A program made the translations under genes and the position numbers. The notes below the pieces were generated by a model. That model was not told the origin of the DNA and did no database searches. It saw nothing but the letters and a program-made list of their open reading frames with translations. Of a stretch of DNA of 64,000 bases, positions 44,596 to 56,415 are shown piece after piece. Origin of the DNA: Papio anubis (lineage: Eukaryota; Chordata; Mammalia; Primates; Cercopithecidae); assembly GCF_008728515.1 (NCBI RefSeq), contig NC_044984.1:99743181-99807180 (forward strand). Direction: 5' to 3'. Each line of letters starts with the position of its first letter. Positions within the stretch are counted from its first letter, which is position 1.

Positions 44596-45906
44596 TTATA
44601 AAGGAGAAAAATAGAAAAGCGATTGATAGTTAAGTAGTATGTGGTATTTCAGAATGCCAAGGCTGGAGCTGGGCTGCATGAGTACACAATGCAGTGGTTG
44701 CATGTCTGCCCCTCATATGCCACGGAAACAGACTGACATGTAGGTGCCATGTGATGATGCTGTCCCTGGAGTGCATTGCCAGAAGTGATTTTCAAAACAA
44801 GGAACAACTCTTGCTAAAGCTCTAGATTAATCACAGTGCATCTGCATTCATCTTGTTACACTCCTAGAAACTCAAGTGGATATTAAAAATATACTAAAAG
44901 GTACCTTGTATTTATATGTGAAACAAAATTATCATTAGGAAATTATGAACAAGTATTTTATCTATAGGAGTTTCCAGCAGGACATTTGAGAGTTGTTAGG
45001 ATGGGGCCACTTTTTGTATTGTTTCCTTTTAGAACTGTCCTGTGCCTCACTTACTAATTTCTGGTAGCACCCCACCTGTCAACATTGTGACCAGAGAATG
45101 CCCCTACAAATTCCTATGTCCTCTAGGAGTGAGATGCAGCCCCCATTTAGAAATGCTCTAAGGAAGCCCACCCAGGTGGTGGATGAATGATTTCTGATTG
45201 CTTGACAGTAACAATGGGACTTGTTGGAGCAAAGGCCACGTGCATGTAAAAATGTCCAAGGTGTCCAAGGTCTTGGTCATAAAAACTAGCACGTGGCTTT
45301 TTTTCCATTAGTTTCTTATATCCCATAGGAGCTCAATTGTTCTCAAAATCTGTTTTCTATGCACAATCCACAGATAAGAAGGACTGAGGGCCTGGGCACG
45401 TGTGGCCTCTGTGGGAAGGAACAAAAAGAGGACAGATATGTGAGACATTTTCAAGGCTGAAGCTCCAAAATTTAAGTCATTAGGTGTGGGGAAGGAGGAA
45501 AAGATGAACGTAAAATGTGGCTTAGTATTTTTGAGATTGGGCACTGGAGAATTAACACGCCATTAACATGGAAAGGGTGGTAAAGTATTATATTAACAGT
45601 TGGCCCCAGAATTCCATAGACGAAGAGCTGTCTGTGACCAGGTGCTCTGCTATGAGAGGTGAGGCCCAAAAGATGCTCTGGAAGGAGAGAGTGAACCCAA
45701 GAGTGAGGCATTTTGGAGGAGGAGGACTGGGGTTTAGGTTCTGCTCCACCATCCGTGTGTGTGAGGTTTGAGAATAACTGCTTACAAGCACCAGTTTCCT
45801 CTCTGTAAAATGGGGCTACTCCAGCCCCAACCTGCCTCCCAAGGCACTTGCGTGTGAGCACAGTATCTGAGACTGGCTGTTCTGTTCACCTCATGCCTAA
45901 AATGGC
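44596..45906. other. Unassigned sequence
   Basis: No gene or nameable repeat in about 1.3 kb. Overlapping frames on both strands at 45472-45861 have no domain. Confidence 0.5.
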
Positions 45907-46207
45907 AATAGCTACTCTGTGTATCAGACCAATGGAACAGAACAGAGAACCCAGAAATAAGAGCACACACCTACAACTATCTGATCTTCGACAAACCTGA
46001 CAAAAATAAGCCATGGGGGAAAGGATTCCCTAGTCAGTAAATGGTGCTGGGAGAACTGGGTAGCCATATGCAGAAGATTAAAACTGGACCCTTTCCTTAC
46101 ACCATATACAAAAAATTAACTCAACGTGGATTAAAGACTTCAATGTAAAACCCAAAACAGTAAAAACCCTGGAAGACAACCTAGGCAATACCATTCTGAA
46201 CAGGCAT

Positions 46208-46283
46208 GTTTGTTCACCGCTTGTACGTCTTCTTTTGAGAAGGAACAGACACTTTTCAAAAGAAGACATACACATGGCCAGCA
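46208..46283. repeat. Imperfect inverted repeat (hairpin) inside L1
   Basis: Positions 46211-46243 are the reverse complement of the downstream L1 text at about 46251-46283, 25 of 33 positions. The inner 21-bp stem (gtacgtcttcttttgagaag against cttttcaaaagaagacatac) is nearly perfect. In normal L1 order this left arm should not be inverted. Confidence 0.88.
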
Positions 46284-47045
46284 ATGATATGAAACAAAGC
46301 TGATCGTTAGAGAAATACAAATCAAAACCATGATAAGATACCATCTCACACCAGTCAGAAAGGCTATTATTAAAGAGTCAAAAAATAACAGATGTTGGTG
46401 AGGTTGCAGAGAAAAAGGAACGCTTATATACTGTTGGTGAGAGTGTTAGTTAGTTGAGCCATTGTGGAATAAAGTGGCGATTTCTCAAAGACCTAAAAAC
46501 AGAAATATCATTTGACCCAGTGATCCCATTACTGAGTATATACCCAAAGGAATATAAATAATTCTGTTATAAAGACACATGCATGTGTATGTTCATTGCA
46601 GTACTATTCACAATAGCAAAGACACGGAACCAACTCAAATACTCATCAGTGGAAGAATGGATAAAGAAAATGTGGCTCATATACATTGAATATTATGTCA
46701 ACATTAAAAAGAACGAGATCATGTCCTTTGCAGGAACATGGATGGAGCTGGAGGTCATTATCCTTAGCAAACGAACACAGGAACAGGAAACCAGATACCA
46801 CTTGTTCTCACATAACTGGGAGCTAAATGATGAGGACACCTGGACACATAGAGGGGAACAACACACTCTGGGGCCTTTTGGAGGGTGCAGGGTGTGAGGA
46901 GGGAGAGGATCAGGAAAATTAACTAATGGATACCAACCTTAATACCTGGGTGACAAAATAATCTGTACAGCAAGCCACCATGACACAAGTTTACCTATAT
47001 AACAAATCTGCACGTGAACCCCTGAACTTAAAAGTTAAATTTAAA

Positions 47046-47339
47046 GAATGGGCATGGTGGCTCACACCTGTAATCCTAGCACTTTGGGAGGCTGAGCTGG
47101 GCAGATCGCCTGAGGTCGGGAGCTTGAGAGCAGCCTGACCAACATAGAGAAACCCCAGGTTTACTAAAAAAAATAAATAAATAAACAGGCATGCTAGTGC
47201 ATGCCTGTAATCCCAGCTACATGGGAGACTGAGGCAGGAGAATCGCTTGAACCTGGGAGGTGAAGGTTGCAGTGAGCCGAGATCACACCACTGCACTCCA
47301 GCCTGGGCAACGAGAATGAAACTCCATCTCAAAAAATAA
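47046..47339 (+). mobile_element. Alu SINE (AluS-like), sense
   Basis: Alu starting gggcatggtggctcacacc, with (AAAT) in the mid linker and an A-rich tail. The duplication aaagttaaatt lies at 47031-47041 and 47340-47350, which are bases of the L1 tail. Confidence 0.94.
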
Positions 47340-47379
47340 AAAGTTAAATTAAAAAAAAGGGGGAAAAATAACTACCCTG

Positions 47380-47845
47380 TGTATCAGTCAGGGTTCTCTG
47401 GAGAAACAGAACCAAGAGAGTCTACATCTCCATGCACTAAGATTTATTTTAAGGAATTTGTTAATGTGATTGTGGGGGTTGGGAAATCTAAAATTTTAGG
47501 GCAGTGGTAGGCTGGACACTAGGCAATAGTTGATGTCCAGGCCTTGAGCCTGAAATTTGCAGAGAAGACTGGCATGCTGGACACTTAGACAGGATTTCCA
47601 TGTTACAGTCTTGAGGTAGAATTTCTTCTTTAAGAAATCTCTTTCTATGCTCTTAAGGTCTTCAACTGATTGGATGAGGCCCAACTACATTATGGAAAGT
47701 CATCTCCTTTACCTAGAGTCAACTGATTGGAGATGCTAATCACATCTATAACATACCTTTGCAGCAACATCCAGTTTAGTGCTTGATCAAACAACTGGGC
47801 AACATAGCCTGGCCAAGTTGACCATCAAATTTAACCTTTACCCCT
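47380..47845 (-). mobile_element. ERVL-type (MLT2-like) LTR, antisense
   Basis: tgtatcagtcagggttctct, gattggatgaggcccaacta and ggccaagttgaccatcaa are landmarks of an MLT2-like LTR in reverse. Solo and diverged. Its outer end coincides with the target site of the L1. Confidence 0.72.
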
Positions 47846-48429
47846 TGGACACTTAGAAAGTTAGACATGAGAAGGGTCCAATCCATGACCAGGAACTTGT
47901 TCACTTGTCACATAGCCCAGAATACACCCTTGCCTTGCTCTGGGCCTCATATCCTTCCTTAGTAAACTGGCTATCAGAACACAGTCCTTCCAAAGTCCTG
48001 GGAAGAATATCTTCCATTAAAGCTCCCCTGCCAGATCAAGTAGCACTCAGTGTCTCCCCAGCTGAGTACTGTCCCAGTGGCATCTCTAGTACCACACCTT
48101 TTCTAGACAAGGGTGGGTAAAGGTAGAGGGGCAGCAAGTAGGTGACTTTCCATGTTACCAGGCTCTCTGCATTTTTCTGATGTCACTGCCAGTCTCTTGC
48201 TTCCTTAGACTCAGTGGCCCTCGGTGTGTGTCTGCTTTTGCAGAGGCTAATCACATCTATAAAATGTATCCTTTTACTGTTTCTGTTATACTGCTTGTTG
48301 CCTCTAGGATGTTCAAACACAGTGCAGTCTCTGGCTGCCCTTCCCAAGAAATCCACACACACCAAACATTTTGTGAATTTCAGCAGCATTTCTTCAAGAC
48401 TTGGTGGTGCTAAGGGTGGTTGAAGTTTA
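47846..48429. other. Unassigned sequence
   Basis: No gene or repeat recognised. Confidence 0.5.
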
Positions 48430-48570
48430 CCTACATTACCTACATTTAATTTTCACATCAGCCTGGTGAGATAGACATCATTAGTTTCCTGTGCTAAGCA
48501 TTGTGACCCTGGCACACAGCTAATAAATGAGGGGGCTTTCAACCAGTGACTTTGTACTGGGTCCTTCTTA
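48430..48570 (-). mobile_element. MIR fragment, antisense
   Basis: acatttaattttcacatcag, tggcacacagctaataaatg and gactttgtactgggtcc follow reversed MIR order. Confidence 0.6.
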
Positions 48571-49682
48571 AGAACTAGGGACTTGAGAGACTTGTGTTCA
48601 CTCATAAGGTAATTGAACTTAACTGAGCCACTGGAAATAGTGATATTTGTCATTAAATTTATCCCACATATGAATACCTCCCAACAGTGGAAAGAGTCAG
48701 CTGTGCTCCCTAAAAAGGTGGTGAAGCGGTCACGTGCACAAGTACGCGTGTGCAGTCAGGAATGTGGAGACCAGGGTAGGGAAGTGTGAAAAATGCTGGA
48801 TGTGGGTTCAGCATGGCCCTGCCCTGCCCCAGAGCCTCCACATAGGAATGCCAGTGTCATGAATCTTAAATTCCATCCCAGCTGCATGGGCAACATTAGC
48901 CCCACCCAGTTGGAGTGGGAGGGGGCGTGGGATGAGCTTGCTGAAGGGGTGGCCATCTTTCTAGTCCCGCCTCATGTCATGGTAGCCAGGCAGATGTCCG
49001 TGAACACTTGTGGAAAAGCGGGGTCCACATATGAAGAGCTGCTGCCTCCCTGCCTGTGGCTGTCCTCTGCCTGGGCCATGTTCTTTTCTCCCTCCGGTCT
49101 AAGGGAATCTGCTCTTCATGCCTCCATCTCCCTGGGCAGGTACCCCTGGAGCTCCCATAGCTATCCTGCAGTGTCTTGGATGCTCTTCTGCATCTTGTTT
49201 CTCCTTGTGATGATAAACTGCCTGTTAAACTGCCTGAGGCCTGAGATAGCTGAGGCTCTTCTCCTACCTCCTCCACACATTCCTCCCATTAACACGCTGT
49301 CCTGGGTGCCTTCGTCAGATTCATTTGTGCTATTCCAACAGGACCCTGAGGGAATGCAGCCCCAGACAGGTTTGCGGGCAGGCCCTGTGCTTTCTTGCCT
49401 TTGCTGGTCCCCACATCTGGACACCACCTCTGCCATTCCAAGGCCTGACTCCTCTTTCCCAATGCCGTGAAATCTCCCCCTCCTTTGAATTCCAGACTGC
49501 TTAATTCCATTCCTTCTTGCAGCATTTATAATTATAGCAATAACTAACCTCTGTCTGGCTAGTATTCCTTACAAAGCACTTCCCCATATATGATCTTTTC
49601 TTATTCCTACCAAAAGAATTTGGCCAATAGCTGCCCTGCATTTCATATTTTCTATGAACAGATTCTTTACATATATATCACT
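48571..49682. other. Unassigned sequence with a 225-codon open frame
   Basis: Mostly non-repetitive by eye. The plus frame 48793-49470 is open for 225 codons and contains a hydrophobic stretch (MLFCILFLLVMINCLLNCL, about residues 129-147). It has no recognisable domain, signal peptide or plausible splice structure, and minus-strand frames of 91-99 codons overlap it. It is recorded as a finding, not called as a gene. MIR-like text appears after 49520. Confidence 0.4.
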
Positions 49683-49992
49683 TCTTTTTTTTTTTTTTTT
49701 TTTTTTTTTTGAGAAGGAGTCTTACTCTGTCGCCCAGGCTGGAGTGCAATGGCCCGATCTCGGCTCACTGTAACCTCCGCCTCCCAGGTTCAAGCGGTTC
49801 TCCTGCCTCAGCCTCATGAGTAGCTGGGATTACAGACATGTGCTACTTCATCTGGCTAATTTTTGTATTTTTAGTAGAGACGGGGTTTCACCATGTTGAC
49901 CAGGCTGGTCTCTAACTCCTGACCTCAGGTGGCCCGCCTGCCTCGGCCTCCCAAAGTGCTGGGATTAAAGGCACGAGCCACTGTGCCCAGCC
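49683..49992 (-). mobile_element. Alu SINE (AluS/Y-like), antisense
   Basis: Long T head and full reverse Alu ending actgtgcccagcc. Duplications acatatatatcact (49669-49682) and acatatataccact (49993-50006), one mismatch. Confidence 0.95.
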
Positions 49993-50009
49993 ACATATAT
50001 ACCACTCGT

Positions 50010-50200
50010 AATTGTCACGGCAGAACCACAAGATATGTGTTAGTGTGCCTGTTATACAGATGAAGAAACTGAAATATAGAGAAGCGAAATCCCTCACGAG
50101 TTTATCCAGCCAGGAGTTGAACCTAGGTCTGCCTGACTTTAAAGCCTGGTTAGCCGTCAAAGCATGTGGCCTGTGGTGCTCTACTGGGCTCCATTTATAG
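50010..50200 (-). mobile_element. MIR SINE, antisense
   Basis: cagatgaagaaactgaaata, gccaggagttgaacctaggt and ctgcctgactttaaagcct follow reversed MIR order. Confidence 0.82.
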
Positions 50201-50769
50201 AGGTGGAAACACAGGCTGGGTGACTGAGAAAGAACTTGTACAAGATGGCAGATGCAGGACTGTGTCCGGATCTTCTGAGTACAGAACCCAGGCTTCTCCC
50301 TCTATATCTGCCACACAGTCGCTGATGTTCATGACTAATCTTCATCTCTCGATGTGAGCAACATGAGGGTAAGATCACTGCCTAAGTTGCTAAATTACCT
50401 GCAAAGGATAAAGGAGGAGAGAGCAGAAGTAGGTGGGAGACCCTCAGACCACAATGCCACCTGCTAGCAGCAAAGTGGGGGCAGGCCGGCAGGAGGATTG
50501 AGGGAGGACAGCTAGGACTGCAGCGCGGCTCTGAAAGGGCATCCTCAGGCCCAGGGGTAGGCTCCAGGCACGGGCTCCATCCAGGAGGCCTATCCTGGGC
50601 AGATGTGGCCAGACTCTAGTCCTCCCTCATGCTCACTCATGGCTGGGAGAATTCAGGGAGATAGTGGCCTTGGTGCAAACGCCACAGCGATTCTGAAGGC
50701 GCACAGCTGGTGGCTGTCAGTCAATTGTACCCTTGGCCAATGCTCTCTGAAAAGAAGAGCTGAGCAGTG
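50201..50769. other. Unassigned sequence
   Basis: No gene or repeat recognised. Confidence 0.5.
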
Positions 50770-51220
50770 CACCTGCATGAGAACCATGTGGACGAAGCTA
50801 ATGCTTTGGACTCAGAAAGACCTGACTTACCAGCCATGGGTTCACAGGTAAGTCAATTAGTTTTTTTTTTTTTAGTTAATTTACTTACCTTTGGCTGACA
50901 GATGGATTAAATGAGGTAGGTATTGTATGAAAGATGCCTGTCATGATACAGCTGCTCCAAAATTGGCAGTTACCTTCCCTCTGGGAAGTCTGCTGTAGTG
51001 GTTGGCAGGACAGATTTCTGGAGAGAGATGGCTTAGGTTCAAATTCTGTTTCTGCTGCTTGTTAGCTGTGTGATCTTGAACAAGTTACCTAACCCCTCTG
51101 GGATTCAGGTTTCTTCCGCGAAAACTGGAGATAATAATAGTTCTTAACCTCAGGAGGGATATTGTGAAAACTAAATGAGATAATCCATGAAGAAGTCAGA
51201 ATGTAACAGCTATTACTGAT
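50770..51220 (+). mobile_element. Two MIR SINEs in tandem, sense
   Basis: The first spans about 50770-50980 (ggactcagaaagacctgact). The second spans about 50995-51220 and is the best MIR here (ttgttagctgtgtgatcttg, gaacaagttacctaacccct, aactaaatgagataatcca). Confidence 0.85.
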
Positions 51221-51740
51221 GGCCTGTATCCTGGAGCTGGGCTTCTCTCTTAAAGGGCGATGCCCGGCAGGGGCCTGCAGAGGGCAGTATCCCCACAGCA
51301 ATCTGATTTGCCTCTGGGCCAATGCTGTATCTGGGCCTTTCAAGTTTAGAGAAGAAAAAACCAAGGTGTACAAAGCACAGCAGAGTGACCAAGTGACAGA
51401 ATGTCCCAGAAGAGATGTGGAGAGCATGTAGGACAGGTAATATTTTTTAAAATAATATTTATTGGTGGGTGGCTGCAATGAAACAGAACGGAGAAAAATA
51501 TCAATAATTTAAAATAAAAATCCTATGAGCAATTTAAGGTGAATGAACATGGAAACCAAAACTTCTCATAGAAAGTATCACACTTGCTCTCTTTGGATAT
51601 GTCTTAGGAGCCCCTGGAGTCTGGTGGCCTGGGCCCTAGTTTGTTTATACAATTCATGTCAGAGATCAAGACACTCTTTGAACACACTTGGAATGCAACT
51701 TAAAGATCAACAATCTAGAGCTGAGTGAGTTGCAAGTGGA
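51221..51740. other. Unassigned sequence
   Basis: No gene or repeat recognised. Confidence 0.5.
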
Positions 51741-51798
51741 GTGCTTACAGGCATCTGGTATGTAATGCCAGCTCAGTCCCTATGTAGCTGGGTGACTT

Positions 51799-52077
51799 CT
51801 TTCTTCTTTTTTTTTCAAGTCAGAGTCTCACACTGTCACCCAGGCTGGAGGGCAATAGCACCATCTCCGCTCACTGCATCCTCTGCCTCCTGGGTTCAAG
51901 TGATTCTCCTGCCTCAGCCTCCTGAGTAGCTGGGATTACAGGTGTGCACTACTACGCCTGGCTACTTTTTGTATTTTTAGTAGAGATGGGGTTTCACTAT
52001 GTTGGCCAGGCTGGTCTCGAATTCTGGACCTCGTGATCCGCCTGCCTTGGCCTCCCAAAGTGCTGGGGTTACAGGAA
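51799..52077 (-). mobile_element. 5'-truncated Alu, antisense, inside a MIR
   Basis: Reverse Alu ending at ggggttacagg, so its first 25 or so bases are missing. Duplications tagctgggtgactt (51785-51798) and tagctgggcgactt (52078-52091) are MIR core bases, showing insertion into a sense MIR. Confidence 0.92.
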
Positions 52078-52479
52078 TAGCTGGGCGACTTTGAGCCACG
52101 TGAGTCATCTCTCTGTGGGATGCAGACAACCTTTAGAACAGTCAGAGCAAAAAGGCCAGGCCAGGGATTATCATCAGTCTATATTCCATGCCACATCTCC
52201 TCAAAGTCCTTTTTGATTTGCCCCCATGCTATCCTGCAGGACATTCTTCTAGTTTCTTAAGCATCTTGGATAAAGGGGGGCTTTTTCTTACACCCCCAGT
52301 GTGCCTGTCACTCTTTTTGCTCCTGGTGAATAACTGCAATGTCTACTATCTAGTCTCTTAGGTGTCTCTTGGGACCACCATTAACCATCGTCAAACACTG
52401 AAATCCCTATTGCTTGTTATAGAGCCTGATTCATGTACAAAAATACAGTTTATGTTGTTTTCAACCTAAATGTGTAAAT
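52078..52479. other. MIR remainder, then unassigned sequence
   Basis: The first 60 bp complete the MIR core split by the Alu. The rest has no recognisable gene or repeat. Confidence 0.5.
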
Positions 52480-52835
52480 CCCTGCCTCATTCTGTACATA
52501 TCTTTCTGTAACTTGCCCTTTTCACTTAATCCTGTACCTTAGATAATTTTCCATGCTACACATAAACATTGACCTTGTTCTTTATAATGACTTAATGGCA
52601 ATCCACTGTATGAATGTCTCAAATGAAAGAATTCCAGTGTCAAAGGCTATTTAGGCTTTTTCATTTTTCCCCTTTAAAAAGCAGTGTGGCAGGGTACCTG
52701 TGTGTGCCTCGTCCATTTCTGCAAGTCTTTCACTAGGATGGATTCCTAAAAATGGGGTTACCAGGTTTCAGGGGTGCGCATGTAGAATTTTCACAGATAC
52801 TACCGAGTCAGCCCCAAAGTCTGTGCCTACTTACT
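52480..52835 (-). mobile_element. Old L1/HAL1-type fragment, antisense
   Basis: taacttgcccttttcactta, ttttccatgctacacataaa, ctaggatggattcctaaaaa and cagatactaccgagtcagcc follow the reversed order of an ancient L1/HAL1 3' region. Confidence 0.65.
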
Positions 52836-52840
52836 TATCA

Positions 52841-52995
52841 TATAGTGTGGTATAGTATAACATATCATAGTGTAGTATAGTGTAGCATAATATAGTGAGG
52901 CACAGTATAATATAGTGTAGCATAGCATAGTATAGTGTAGAATAATATACTATAATATGATATAAGATAGTATAATATAGCATAGTGTAGCAGAG
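52841..52995. repeat. Pentanucleotide TRTAG-type array
   Basis: About 31 pentamers of tatag, tgtag, catag and variants (tataa, tgagg, cacag) in one phase. Degenerate but continuous. Confidence 0.93.
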
Positions 52996-53074
52996 TGTTC
53001 CAACACACTCTTTATTGTAGTCTTCAGATGACAGGTAGGGTTTTATGTCAAGAATTGAGGAACTTAAAAGGCAT

Positions 53075-53210
53075 ATAGCCTAGTGGTCAGGAGCCAGATA
53101 TTGCATTTAAATCTTAACTCTACCCCTCACAATTTCTGTGACTTTGGGCAAGCCACTTAGTCTTTTGTGACTCAGTTTTCTCAATGAGTTAATATAAGAA
53201 AAACACTCAG
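53075..53210 (+). mobile_element. MIR SINE, sense
   Basis: ctttgggcaagccacttagt and gtgactcagttttctcaatg form a clear MIR core. Confidence 0.8.
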
Positions 53211-54059
53211 AACAGGTGGTGGCAAGCAGCAAGCAGGGATCCATTTTTTTTCTGCCACTGTTATCCCAGTTTCTCTAATCTGTAACACCAGGGGTGTTGG
53301 TGTTCTTAATGTGTGAGAAGTCACAAGACACGTGGAGTGCATGCAATCAGAGAATACATTTCACTAGTAGATTTAGATTTGTTGAAATAAGTAGTTGATA
53401 AGTACCTTAAATATTTTTACATGGAAACAAATAAATGTATTATGAAGAAGAACGCAAAATTGGCATAAATTTGAAAACATGGAACCTCAAAAATAGAATA
53501 CCTGTTGAGGGCTGCTATGAACTAGATACTTCACCCCACTTCCTTTGCAGGTGCTCGCTTTGGATTATTCTGGAGTGAAAAGGTCAAATCATTAGAATAA
53601 TTCATGGTGGTTTGCCTTCTGAAAACTGAGGATCTTCATGGGTCTAGATTTGCTTTCTTTGGTTTCCAGGTACTAATGTTTTTTCCTTAGCAATGAAATG
53701 CAAATTTTTCTCATAGAGAGCCAATATTGATGTTTCAGCAAATCAGTGACCAGATGTTTTGCTTGAAATTATTTCTAATTAGTGCTCTATAAATGGCTGG
53801 AGTTTAAAATAGTCAACTAGGTAATCAGAGTTAGCCTTGATTTCCTATCTTCCTGAGTCACTGGGATAGACGGGGCAACCAGGAAAACCCCAGATTTTTA
53901 GAATCTTCAGATGTCATTGAAACTTGTACCTCAATTACACTGACCTTCACTTTCTGCCCTTCTTTCACTCCATCTTCCTATTGTGTCTTTCTTTTTTCAC
54001 ACGTTTGTCATACTGCAGTCAGTTAAAAATCCAGTTTGTCTTCCTCACCAGCTTTTCAA
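53211..54059. other. Unassigned AT-rich sequence
   Basis: No gene or repeat recognised. Confidence 0.5.
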
Positions 54060-54175
54060 GGTGAAACAGAGTGGCTTCAAATTTTGGCTTAGTTATTTGT
54101 GTGAACTTGGGCAAGTTAGCTAATCTCTTGAGGCCTCTATTTGCCTCAGCTGGAAAATGTGGGTCATTTCTGCAT
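54060..54175 (+). mobile_element. MIR SINE, sense
   Basis: gtgtgaacttgggcaagtta followed by gcctcagctggaaaatgtg. Confidence 0.78.
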
Positions 54176-54959
54176 CAGGTAGGGATTCTTCTGCTGCAAA
54201 TACTAGAAAACTCATCCCAAACAGAATTTCCTGGCTCACATGAGTGGAAAGGTTGTGGGTTCTCACTTTAGGCATATTTTGATTCATGACTCAATAGTCA
54301 CCAGAGGACCCAATTTCTTCCTTTCTGCTGCAATTCCTTAGTTTTGACTCCAGTCTCAGGTTTCAAATGGTAGAAAGACAGTTACATTTGCTCCATTCCC
54401 CACACATCTTAGGCTCGAATCCTAAAGGAAAGCCAGCCAGACTCTGTCCCGGCATTCCTAGCTGAAGCTTCACTGGGTCTCACTGAAGCTGATTGGGTCT
54501 TGTGCCTATCCCTCAACCAATCACTGTGACGAGGGAAATGGGAGGCATTGATTGGCTCAGCCTAGGTCACATGACTCGCCCTTCTCTCGGATGTGGTCTC
54601 CACTTAATGTGTTTCCACTGCAGGATAGACGAGAGAATCCCCAACCCCACCCTGTGAGAAGTTGCTAGAAAAAGATATTTGTTTAAAGGAAAAGGGCAAA
54701 TGTTTGCTCTCATATCTCTCTGACACGTTTGTAGTGTGGATAATGAGGTGAAGTAAAGATTGCTACAACTACCTAGCAAAAGTGGCACATGCTGGGGAAT
54801 TAATGTCAGTTTTCTGTCAGTGTCTCCTCTCTGGCAATACTTTGGCTATTGCTGCTTTCTTTTTGTTCTTTTGAGATTTTGTACGCTTTGCAACAATTCC
54901 TCGATTGATACTTGTATCTCCTGTTCCAACTTCTCGTCATAGTTTTAGTCCTGCATCTC
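54176..54959. other. Unassigned sequence
   Basis: 54185-54580 looks like a decayed DNA-transposon or LTR-type repeat (ggaaatgggaggcattgatt, cctaggtcacatgactcgcc) but I cannot name it. No gene. Confidence 0.4.
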
Positions 54960-55100
54960 CAATGACTTTTGGTCATTTTGAATTAGTTATTGCAGTGCAA
55001 CCTACAGATCAACACGTCAAAAACCCAGCTCATCATCTGGATCCTTAAATAAGATCCTCACTCCTGAACCCTTCCCTTCTGCTCTTGGGTCCCAGGCATC
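54960..55100 (+). mobile_element. L2-like fragment, sense
   Basis: cgtcaaaaacccagctcatc matches the L2 ORF2/3' phrase order. Short and diverged. Confidence 0.45.
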
Positions 55101-55234
55101 CCATTACGTACTAAAATGGCCTTGATTCCATATCCATTTTTATTTTCACTTGATGCTCGGATCTTTAAAATGACCTCCTCACCTCCCTTGTGAATTCTGG
55201 ATCACTGAGGATGAAAATCTGGAATCCCACAGTT

Positions 55235-55306
55235 ATAAGTCTTATAAACTGCATGAACTTGAGTAGATAACCTTCCTAAGCCTCAGCTTCCTTATCTGTA
55301 AAATCT
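55235..55306 (+). mobile_element. MIR core fragment, sense
   Basis: gataaccttcctaagcctca and gcttccttatctgtaaaatc, directly before the Alu. Confidence 0.7.
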
Positions 55307-55316
55307 TGATTTTTTA

Positions 55317-55612
55317 ATTTTTATTTTTTGAGTTGGAGTCTCGCTCTGTCACCCAGGCTGGAGTGCAGTGGCGCGATCTCGGCGCACTGCAAGCTCCGCC
55401 TCCCGGGTTCACGCCATTCTCCTGACTCAGCCTCCCCAGTAGCTGGGACTACAGGCGCCCGCCACCAGGTCAGGCTAATTTTTAAATATTTTTTAGTAGA
55501 GACGGAGTTTCCCCGTGTTAGCCAGGATGGTCTCGATCTCCTGACCTTGTGATCCGCCTGCCTTGGCCTCCCAAAGTGCTGGGATTACAGGCGTGAGCCA
55601 CCGCGCCCGGCC
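55317..55612 (-). mobile_element. AluY-like SINE, antisense
   Basis: Low divergence (ggcgcgatctcggcgcactg, cctcccgggttcacgccatt), ending ccgcgcccggcc. Flanks beginning taaaatc at 55299 and 55613 form an imperfect duplication of up to 18 bp. Confidence 0.94.
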
Positions 55613-55630
55613 TAAAATCATGTTTTTTAA

Positions 55631-56235
55631 ACGTATAATTTCAATTTAAATCACACGTCCCTTTGATAAAGGACTCAACACTTGGAGCAAAGTGTGGGCA
55701 GTCAGGTTTGTACGATTTGCTGGGCTAACTACTCTGTACTGTCTCTCCTATCCCATTTGACTCTAGTTTGTGATTCACTTCACTTTCTTTCTCTCTCCAT
55801 TCGGCAGCAGATATTTTTGATTTAGAGAGTGTTGGCCAACTCTATAGAAACGCTACTTTCACACCTGTGGAATATCATGTTGCCTGACATTCACTTCTGT
55901 AGCACTTCTAATCCTCTCTGGCTCTGGGATATGTAATTATATACACCCCTTCTCAGCGCTGGCTGCTGTAGTCCCACTGCTGGATTGCTTGTCTGTTTCC
56001 TCTTTACCTTCCAGTGACCCCTACAGGGTTGTTACCTGGGAGGTGTATTTCTCAATACCGAGGCAAATGCACGAGATGCCATCACAGGCTCATCTGTAGG
56101 AGCCAACAGGTGTGTGGTAAGTTACCTTTGGGGCAGGATTTACTGTGAGTGGCTAAGCAACCCCATATGGGGTGAGTAAGGACTCAGAGTAGAGAGACAG
56201 GGAACACACCTGGTTGACCATACTGCATACCTGTT
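55631..56235. other. Unassigned sequence
   Basis: No gene or repeat recognised. Confidence 0.5.
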
Positions 56236-56415
56236 CTGTCCAATATGACAGTCACTAGCCACAGCTACATGTGGTGATTTAAATAAAAAATAATTAAAAT
56301 TTTTAGTCCTTAATTGTACTAACCACATTTCAAGTGCACAGTAGCCAATTGTAACTAGTGGCTACTACTTTGGACAGGACAGTTACATCATCCCTAGGAA
56401 ATTCTACTGAATAGC
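56236..56415. mobile_element. MER5A-like hAT (Charlie) element
   Basis: gttctgtccaatatgacagt at one end, then cacatttcaagtgcacagta and ggctactactttggacagg at the other. This is the internal order of the non-autonomous MER5A family. No transposase. Confidence 0.82.

Larger units (their letters stand above)
45928..47366 (+). mobile_element. 5'-truncated primate L1, sense, with Alu in its tail
   Basis: L1 ORF2 3' part and 3' UTR: ccaatggaacagaacagaga, aaagaagacatacacatggc, tgacccagtgatcccattac, atgtcctttgcaggaacatg. ORF2 is broken by stops, a deletion and an inverted segment near 46208. Flanking duplications of 21 bp at 45907-45927 and 47367-47387 match at 19 positions. An Alu lies within the A-rich tail (47046-47339). 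L1PB/L1PA age is likely. Confidence 0.9.

Noticed and set aside
46583..46897. 104-codon frame resembling a protein (KYSSVEEWIKKMWLIY)
   Set aside because: It is the decayed C-terminal part of L1 ORF2, interrupted elsewhere, not an independent gene.
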